A stretch of DNA of 64,000 nucleotides from Aquimarina sp. Aq78 (GTDB lineage Bacteria > Bacteroidota > Bacteroidia > Flavobacteriales > Flavobacteriaceae), in NCBI RefSeq assembly GCF_900299525.1, contig NZ_OMKA01000001.1, positions 682,001-746,000 on the forward strand. Direction: 5' to 3'. The notes under the pieces are model-generated. The model was not told the DNA's origin. It did not search any database and saw only the letters and a list, made by a program, of their open reading frames with translations. Positions 58,300 through 64,000 of the stretch are shown here, one piece after another. Made by a program: the position numbers and the translations under genes. Positions within the stretch are counted from its first letter, which is position 1. The number at the start of each line of letters is the position of its first letter.

Positions 58300-60654
58300 A
58301 TGAAAAAAATAGCGTTTATATTCTTGTTAAGCTGTATTATGTCTTTACAAGCACAAATATCAAAACAACTAACTCTTAGTGGTAAAGTAATAGAAAAAGC
58401 ATACAAACAACCGTTAGAGTTTGCTACAATAGCAATCATAAACTCGGTTAATCAAAAAACTATTACGGGTGGAATTACCAATGCAGAAGGAAATTTTGTA
58501 ATTGAAGTTCCCCCTGGAAAATATACTATTAAAATAGAATATATCTCTTTTAAAACATACATAGTAAATGATATAACTATCGATGCTGATATGACTCTTG
58601 ATACTATAATACTTGAGGAAGATAATGAGCAATTAGCAGAAGTAACAATAGTATCAGAAAAAACTACTGTAGAGTATAAATTAGATAAAAAAGTATTTAA
58701 TGTAGGAAAAGATCTTATTCATAAAGGAGGAACAATAAGTGATGTATTAGACAATGTTCCTTCGGTAAGTGTAGACGCAGCAGGAGCTGTTAGTCTTAGA
58801 GGAAATACAAGTGTTAGAATACTAATTAATGGAAAACCTTCTGTACTTACTGCAAACAATGGGCTTGAGCAGATTCCGGCAGAAAACATCGAAAAAGTAG
58901 AAGTAATTACCAATCCTTCAGCCAGATACGAATCTGAAGGTGCTGCAGGTATTATAAACATTATTCTTAAAAAAAATAAACGTTCTGGTTTTGGGGGTTC
59001 TTTACAACTTACTTCAGGAATTCCTGCAAATCACAATACAAATATTAATCTAAATTATAAAACAGAAAAAATTAATGTATTTGCTAATCTAGGGTACAGA
59101 TATGCTATTTTTTTTGGAGAAGAAAAACAAACACAAACTACCCAAATAAACGCTATAACCAATAGTGTAAACCTTAATGCAGATACCAAAAGAAACGATG
59201 ATCATTATAATATCTATTTTGGTGGGGATTATTACGTTAATGATAAAAACACACTTACCGCAAGCTTTTATCATAACAAATTAAAGAATACTGATGAAAC
59301 TGATTTCACTTATACCTATCTAAATACCAATAAAGAAACAGATAGTGTTATATCACGAAAAGAGGATTATAAAGAACCACAAAATTTTAATCAGTTAGAA
59401 ATCAATTATGTAAAAACATTTGATAAAAAGGGACAAAAATTTACAGCTAATGTTCAGTACGATTTTTGGAATGATGATGAAAATGAAATGATCACGCAAC
59501 AACGTATTCTACCAACTGAAGGAGGTCTAACAAGAATCAGAACCCGGGATGTAGAAAGTAGTAAAGATCTTCTTATACTATCTGACTTCATATCTCCTTT
59601 GACCGAAAAATCCAGATTAGAAACAGGTGTTAGAGCAGAAATCAGGAGAATTACCAGTGATTATACCGCATGGGTAGACGATCAAATATTAGAAGATTTT
59701 GATAATCGTCTGGATTATGACGAGCGTATTTATGGAGCATATATACAATATGGTAACAATAGAAAAAAGTTTAATTATCTTCTGGGAGTTAGGCTAGAAC
59801 ATTCTGATATCGGTATTAGTGATCGCAAAGCTCTTTTTAGTAATAAGAAAAAATACACAGACATATTTCCTACCACTCATTTTACTTATAATTTTACAGA
59901 AAGAACCAATCTTCAATTAAGTTATAGCAGAAGAATTAATAGACCACGATTTTGGCAACTAAATCCTTTTGGAGGGCTTTCGGATCCTAGAGATCTCTTT
60001 GCAGGAAATCCTGATTTAAACCCTGCATATGCCAATGTTCTTGAACTTGCATTATTAAAAAGATGGACAAAAATAACGCTCAATCCATCAGTTTACTATC
60101 AATATCATACTGATTTCTTCCAGTTTATTACCTCTCCTACTGCCGAAGGAGGTTTTATAACAACACCCGTAAATTTATCTCATGAAGAACGTCTTGGATT
60201 TGAGTTAGCAACAACATATAACCCGTTTAAATGGTGGCGTTTATCTGGTGAGTTTAATTATTATACTTTTACACAAGAAGGAACTTATGAAAATATCAAT
60301 TATGATACAGAAGATACAAAATGGTCTACAAGAGTAAATTCTAGAATGAAGTTTTCAAAAGGGTTTTCTATACAAACAAATTTTACCTATCAGGGAAAAA
60401 GTAATAGTGGGCAAAGACTTATCAAATCACAATATTGGGCAAACTTTGGGATTAGTAAAGACCTATTTAAAGACAAAGTTTCTCTAACACTTAATGCGAA
60501 TAACATTTTTGATTCGAGAATTAATAAATCCACAGTTACAGGTCAAAACTACAGTTTGGTTTCCTCTACTACCAGAAGTGGCAGAAGAGTTAGTGCGACT
60601 CTTACATATCGATTTAATCGTAAAAAATCTGACCGTGACCGTTTACCAGACTAA
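58300..60654 (+). CDS. TonB-dependent outer-membrane receptor
   Basis: About 784 residues from the ATG at 58300 (MKKIAFIFLL); the frame stays open 36 codons upstream from a GTG but without a signal-peptide shape. Signal peptide to about residue 19 (LQAQ), a CarboxypepD_reg-like sandwich (LSGKVIEKAYKQPLEFATIA), a plug (GGTISDVLDNVPSVSVDAAG, NPSARYESEGAAGIINIILK) and a large beta-barrel ending RFNRKKSDRDRLPD. This is the outer-membrane beta-barrel type seen across Bacteroidota, not a SusC. The ligand is unknown; no SusD partner is adjacent. It may be controlled by the nearby LytTR system (inference). Confidence 0.92.
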   Translation: MKKIAFIFLLSCIMSLQAQISKQLTLSGKVIEKAYKQPLEFATIAIINSVNQKTITGGITNAEGNFVIEVPPGKYTIKIEYISFKTYIVNDITIDADMTLDTIILEEDNEQLAEVTIVSEKTTVEYKLDKKVFNVGKDLIHKGGTISDVLDNVPSVSVDAAGAVSLRGNTSVRILINGKPSVLTANNGLEQIPAENIEKVEVITNPSARYESEGAAGIINIILKKNKRSGFGGSLQLTSGIPANHNTNINLNYKTEKINVFANLGYRYAIFFGEEKQTQTTQINAITNSVNLNADTKRNDDHYNIYFGGDYYVNDKNTLTASFYHNKLKNTDETDFTYTYLNTNKETDSVISRKEDYKEPQNFNQLEINYVKTFDKKGQKFTANVQYDFWNDDENEMITQQRILPTEGGLTRIRTRDVESSKDLLILSDFISPLTEKSRLETGVRAEIRRITSDYTAWVDDQILEDFDNRLDYDERIYGAYIQYGNNRKKFNYLLGVRLEHSDIGISDRKALFSNKKKYTDIFPTTHFTYNFTERTNLQLSYSRRINRPRFWQLNPFGGLSDPRDLFAGNPDLNPAYANVLELALLKRWTKITLNPSVYYQYHTDFFQFITSPTAEGGFITTPVNLSHEERLGFELATTYNPFKWWRLSGEFNYYTFTQEGTYENINYDTEDTKWSTRVNSRMKFSKGFSIQTNFTYQGKSNSGQRLIKSQYWANFGISKDLFKDKVSLTLNANNIFDSRINKSTVTGQNYSLVSSTTRSGRRVSATLTYRFNRKKSDRDRLPD

Positions 60655-60687
60655 TCAATATACTTGTACTAAAACTTCAATTAATAA

Positions 60688-60726
60688 AAACCCTTTAGAT
60701 TTTCTAATTCTAAAGGGCTTTATTAT
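60688..60726 (+). terminator. Terminator of the TonB receptor gene
   Basis: CCCTTTAGA (60691-60699) pairs with TCTAAAGGG (60709-60717), with AAA/CTT flanks partly extending the stem, followed by a T-rich run. It lies about 35 bases past the stop codon. Confidence 0.7.
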
Positions 60727-60829
60727 TATTTTCCGTTATCAATAAATAATTTACTTGGTATTTTATAATTATAAATTTTAATGCACTTTTGCAGTACTAA
60801 ACAATCTATATATTAAACGTATCATTATA

Positions 60830-61408
60830 ATGAGTCTAGAAAGAGAATTACACAAGCGTAGCGGATCTGTATGTGAATTATCAGGAGAAACTGAAAATTT
60901 AAAAGTCTATGAAGTTCCTAAGTCTCCGGGAACAGGCCTGGATTCGCATATTCTTATTTCTCAAGTGTGTTTAGAACAAATAGAAGATCCTGAGAAAGTA
61001 GATGCAAATCACTGGCGCTGCCTTAATGATAGTATGTGGAGTGAAGTTCCTGCTGTACAAGTAATGGCATGGAGAATGTTACATAGATTAAAATCTGAAG
61101 GTTGGCCTCAAGATTTATTAGATATGCTATATCTGGATGAAGATATGACAGCATGGGCAAATGCCACTGGAGATGGTGATGATAAAGAGGATGCTATTAA
61201 ACATTTAGATGCCAATGGTGCACTATTACAAGCTGGAGATTCTGTTGTTTTGATTAAAGATCTCGATGTAAAAGGCGCTAATTTTACTGCCAAACGAGGT
61301 ACTCCTGTTCGAAATATTTCATTGGTTCATGATAATGCCGAACACATAGAAGGTCGAGCTAATGGGCAACATATTGTGATTCTTACCAAGTTTGTAAAAA
61401 AGACATAA
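60830..61408 (+). CDS. PhnA/YjdM domain protein
   Basis: 192 residues. The C-terminal part is the PhnA/YjdM domain: DSVVLIKDLDVKGANFTAKR, GTPVRNISLVHDN and EHIEGRANGQHIVILTKFVK. The N-terminus has a zinc-ribbon remnant around Cys15 and an inserted helical region. Despite the name, PhnA-family proteins are not proven phosphonate enzymes here; no phosphonate genes are near. A terminator follows at 61448-61486. It is likely a single-gene unit. Confidence 0.88.
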   Translation: MSLERELHKRSGSVCELSGETENLKVYEVPKSPGTGLDSHILISQVCLEQIEDPEKVDANHWRCLNDSMWSEVPAVQVMAWRMLHRLKSEGWPQDLLDMLYLDEDMTAWANATGDGDDKEDAIKHLDANGALLQAGDSVVLIKDLDVKGANFTAKRGTPVRNISLVHDNAEHIEGRANGQHIVILTKFVKKT

Positions 61409-61447
61409 AGAACTAAAAAGTAATAGAACGAACTCTAAATGAGTTGT

Positions 61448-61486
61448 AAAAAACTGTGATCCTTTAATATAAGTTCACAGTTTTTT
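61448..61486. terminator. Bidirectional terminator between PhnA and the leader peptide gene
   Basis: AAAAAACTGTGA (61448-61459) pairs perfectly with TCACAGTTTTTT (61475-61486). It lies 39 bases after the PhnA stop and 14 bases after the stop of the leftward peptide gene, and carries T runs in both directions. Confidence 0.85.
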
Positions 61487-61500
61487 ATCTATAAAAATTT

Positions 61501-61701
61501 CTATAGTACATACATATATTTTAATCGCGGCTGTTCACAGTGATAACCTCTCGCTAAGAAAGCTTTAACCTGTGAATGTTTAGATACAAATGCACTGCCT
61601 TTTATATCAGTCATCGAACAAACCCAACTTTCTCCTTTAATATCTTTGAGTTTTGACTTTTCTATTTCAAATTTTTTAAACTTTTCTAGTTTACTTTTCA
61701 T
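61501..61701 (-). CDS. Small peptide with bacteriocin-like leader
   Basis: 66 residues. Residues 4-23 (KLEKFKKFEIEKSKLKDIKG) match the amphipathic leader of double-glycine bacteriocin and natural-product precursors (F..f.i....l..I.GG), but the second Gly is Glu24. The following 42 residues contain Cys28 and Cys54, aromatic residues and many Ser, and end in a hydrophobic LKYMYVL. It may be exported by a C39-peptidase ABC transporter and form a disulfide or be modified; no such transporter or enzyme lies in the window. The leader pattern recalls other flavobacterial small peptides. A strong terminator is directly downstream. Real gene likely; function unknown. Confidence 0.65.
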   Translation of the reverse strand: MKSKLEKFKKFEIEKSKLKDIKGESWVCSMTDIKGSAFVSKHSQVKAFLARGYHCEQPRLKYMYVL

Positions 61702-61855
61702 TATAATATCTTTTTTAAATTAAATATAATATTAAAAGTACTGAGGTTTTAAATTTTAAAAACCTGTATTATATAACCGCTCTGGTTTAAGCAATAATTG
61801 ATTGTACAAAATTGATATACGTAACAAAACAGATCTTGAAAAGTATTTTACATTA

Positions 61856-61897
61856 AAAAAGAGATCAGTTTCTGATGGCAGAAACTGATCTCTTTTT
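61856..61897 (-). terminator. Terminator of topoisomerase IV subunit A
   Basis: A perfect 19-base stem: A6-GAGATCAGTTTCTG (61856-61874) pairs with its complement at 61879-61897 around a 4-base loop. On the minus strand six T close it, 18 bases after the stop codon. Confidence 0.9.
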
Positions 61898-61914
61898 AAA
61901 TTTTTGATCACAAT

Positions 61915-64000
61915 CTAGAATAAACTCGCCTGTTCCCCTTCTTCACCGGCATCGGCATCATTGTCTGAAGATTTTGCTGAAGTTTGATTGTTGGTTGCTT
62001 CAGGAGATACATTTTCTTCTTCAATCACTTCAATTTCTTCAGCAGGAAGTGATTCTTGTTCTTCATATGGTAATGGATCCAGTAGATTGATCTGTTTCAC
62101 TTTATGTGTCGTTAATTGATTTCCTAAAGCTTTTGATCCTTTGATCGATATAAATTCTTCGAGGTTTATTTCTTCGTTCGGTCGTTGATCTTTGCCTCTA
62201 AGCTTCGTAAATATTATTTCTGCTATCGGTCTATAATCTGTAGAAACAACTTCTAAGAAAGATTTTTGATGTTCTGTAATAAAAGTTTCTTCACGCTCTG
62301 GGTGTTCAATCAGAAAACGTTTAATATAGTATCGCTCTTTCTCTCCATCCCAATATATTGCAGATATTGGTTTTTTAGGTTTCCATTTTTCTAAAACAAT
62401 CATATCCGAACTAAAATGCAATGTCATTTCGGGAATTATTGTTTTTGCATTACCTTTTTGGGTAATAACCAGAAGGCGATCCTCTCCTCTAAATTCACCT
62501 AATAATTCACCTCTTCCATCGACATTAAGGCGCTGTACCGAATCATCAAACCAAATTCTTCGTGGTTTTAGAGTAGATACTCCTTGTTCTTTCAATTCAA
62601 CGCGTTTAATATTATATTTGGTAACAATATTTCCTTTTACCCCTCTGCCTTTGATTAACAAATCTGCAAAATCAAGGTCGAATTTTAATTTTTTAATACT
62701 TCCTGCTTGTCGTAAGAATATAGTAATTACTTCGGCCTCGCCATTTGGATTAGCAGAGAAATACGTGACTTTTGATCCTTTTTTTCCTTGTGCAAGATCA
62801 TATTCTTTATCTCTTGTTACTCCTGTAACTGCAAAACGCTTAACATATGATGCTCCTCCTCTACCATCTTGATAAATCATATTATAAATCGTACGCTTAT
62901 CTTTTTTCTTAAAGACAGCTATATGAATTATATTTTTGCCAATAAAAGTTTTTGATCCAACTTTGGTAATCATCAATTTTCCTTCTTCTGTAAAACAGAT
63001 AATATCATCAATATCAGAACAATCTGCTACATATTCATCCTTACGCAGCGAAGTACCGATAAATCCTTCTTCACGATTTACGTATAATTTTGTATTTCGA
63101 ATTACAACTTTGGTCGCTTCAATATCATCAAAAATCTTGATTTCGGTCTTACGTTCTTTTCCTTTACCATATGTAGTTTTTAGCCTTTTAAAGTAATCTA
63201 TAGCAAACTCTATAAGGTGCTCAAGATTATGTTTTACCTGTGCTATATCTTCTTCAAGTGCATCTATTTTTTGTTGTGCTTTATCTATATCAAATTTAGA
63301 AATACGTTTAATTCGAATTTCTGTTAGACGTACAATATCTTCCTCGGTAATCGCTCGTTTTAGATGTTTAATATGAGGTTGTAATCCTTTATCAATAGCT
63401 TCAATCACCCCCGGCCATGTTTCTACTTCTTCTATATCCCGGTAGATTCGGTTTTCGATAAAAATTCTTTCTAATGATGCAAAATGCCATTGTTCCTGTA
63501 ATTCTTCTAACTGAATCTCGAGCTCTTTCTTTAGTAATTCTACTGTATTATCGGTAGAACGGCGTAACATTTCTGAAACACCAATAAAGTTTGGCTTATT
63601 ATCTTCTATAACACATCCTAATGGGGATATAGACACTTCGCAATTCGTAAATGCATAAAGTGCATCGATCGTTTTATCAGGGGAGATACCAGAAGGAAGA
63701 TGTATTAATATCTCTACTTTTGCTGCGGTATTATCCTCTATTTTCTTAATCTTTATCTTTCCTTTTTCATTAGCTTTAAGAATAGAATCTATTAAAGATG
63801 TGGTCGTAGTAGAAAATGGTATTTCATTTATAACCAAAGTGTTCTTCTCATATTGAGATATCTCGGCACGCACCCTAACTTTACCGCCACGGTTACCATC
63901 ATTATAGTTTGTAAAATCTGCTATTCCTGACGTAGGAAAATCTGGAAAAATAGTAAATCGTTTGCCTTGTAAATGTTTAATGGATGCATCGATCAATTCG
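61915..64000 (-). CDS. parC: DNA topoisomerase IV subunit A, 5' end cut by window edge
   Basis: About 695 C-terminal residues of a type IIA topoisomerase subunit A; the frame is open to the edge and the N-terminal part with the catalytic Tyr lies outside. Visible are FPDFPTSGIADF, the coiled-coil gate region (KAQQKIDALEEDIAQVKHNL) and the beta-pinwheel C-terminal domain with blades such as DGRGGASYVKRFAVTGVTRD and KKGSKVTYFSANPNGEAEVI. An acidic tail (EEIEVIEEENVSPE) ends the protein. Flavobacteria carry gyrA and parC; the Asp/Glu-rich end and lack of an obvious QRRGGKG GyrA box favour ParC, which separates daughter chromosomes. Naming is fairly but not fully certain. Confidence 0.88.
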   Translation of the reverse strand, partial: ELIDASIKHLQGKRFTIFPDFPTSGIADFTNYNDGNRGGKVRVRAEISQYEKNTLVINEIPFSTTTTSLIDSILKANEKGKIKIKKIEDNTAAKVEILIHLPSGISPDKTIDALYAFTNCEVSISPLGCVIEDNKPNFIGVSEMLRRSTDNTVELLKKELEIQLEELQEQWHFASLERIFIENRIYRDIEEVETWPGVIEAIDKGLQPHIKHLKRAITEEDIVRLTEIRIKRISKFDIDKAQQKIDALEEDIAQVKHNLEHLIEFAIDYFKRLKTTYGKGKERKTEIKIFDDIEATKVVIRNTKLYVNREEGFIGTSLRKDEYVADCSDIDDIICFTEEGKLMITKVGSKTFIGKNIIHIAVFKKKDKRTIYNMIYQDGRGGASYVKRFAVTGVTRDKEYDLAQGKKGSKVTYFSANPNGEAEVITIFLRQAGSIKKLKFDLDFADLLIKGRGVKGNIVTKYNIKRVELKEQGVSTLKPRRIWFDDSVQRLNVDGRGELLGEFRGEDRLLVITQKGNAKTIIPEMTLHFSSDMIVLEKWKPKKPISAIYWDGEKERYYIKRFLIEHPEREETFITEHQKSFLEVVSTDYRPIAEIIFTKLRGKDQRPNEEINLEEFISIKGSKALGNQLTTHKVKQINLLDPLPYEEQESLPAEEIEVIEEENVSPEATNNQTSAKSSDNDADAGEEGEQASLF

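Noticed and set aside
1-64000. CRISPR arrays, tRNA or rRNA genes, insertion sequences, prophage
   Set aside because: No regularly spaced repeats, transposase-like proteins, phage structural genes or cloverleaf-type sequences were seen in the gaps; the only repeated short sites are the XRE operators and the MocR direct repeats.

Overview
The window comes from a low-GC (by eye roughly one third G+C) member of the Bacteroidota, most likely a marine Flavobacteriaceae. Evidence read from the sequence: candidate promoters fit the -33 TTG / -7 TAnnTTTG pattern of this phylum, Shine-Dalgarno sequences are weak, a secreted protease ends in a type IX secretion (T9SS) sorting domain, menaquinone genes are present, and there is a TonB-dependent receptor of the beta-barrel type common in the phylum. 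A genus close to Aquimarina is a guess. I see no rRNA, tRNA, CRISPR array, phage genes or insertion sequence. It reads as ordinary chromosome with several small accessory patches.

Layout. 0-3.4 kb: a small membrane protein, a 53-residue double-glycine peptide gene with its own terminator, then a leftward five-gene operon (two GNAT acetyltransferases, DUF1272, two flavin-binding PNPOx-like proteins) divergent from a MocR-type regulator (3524-5029). 5.1-8.6 kb: pentapeptide-repeat protein, VOC protein, proline dehydrogenase, divergent aroB. 8.7-14.5 kb: a hybrid TPR histidine kinase, an unknown membrane protein, a secreted metalloprotease with duplicated carbohydrate-binding-like modules. 15-24.2 kb: uvrA, a LOG-family phosphoribohydrolase, an inactive M1-peptidase-like protein fused to a beta-barrel, and a fused alpha/beta E1 2-oxoacid dehydrogenase. 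24.2-35.5 kb: two related single-pass coiled-coil proteins (one with a SPOR-like domain), menB, ferritin, a CvfB-like S1 protein, DUF2853, menD, isochorismate synthase, a hotdog thioesterase, then TetR with two alpha/beta hydrolases, an NTF2-like and a DinB-like protein.

36-45.3 kb: PEP carboxylase, an Lrp/AsnC regulator, an M14 carboxypeptidase and, divergent from it, an XRE regulator. The gap between the last two carries at least seven copies of a TTTACA-N2-TGTAAA-like palindrome, one on the regulator's own -7 element and one containing its start codon. Then a lipoprotein, TerC, a TPR protein and a two-gene ABC-2 exporter. 45.5-52.5 kb: a one-carbon module with formate-tetrahydrofolate ligase, FdhD and a two-subunit NAD-linked formate dehydrogenase (NuoE/F-like plus NuoG/FdhF-like). 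52.6-60.7 kb: an AraC/GyrI-like regulator, a LytTR response regulator with its sensor kinase, a Cys-rich alpha/beta hydrolase, a beta-lactamase-fold serine hydrolase and a divergent TonB-dependent receptor. 60.8-64 kb: a PhnA-domain protein, a second small peptide with a bacteriocin-like leader, and the 3' part of topoisomerase IV subunit A, cut by the window edge.

The least explained signals are the XRE operator array, the two orphan leader-type peptides, the MocR operon with its direct repeats, and the pair of membrane proteins sharing an N-terminal module.
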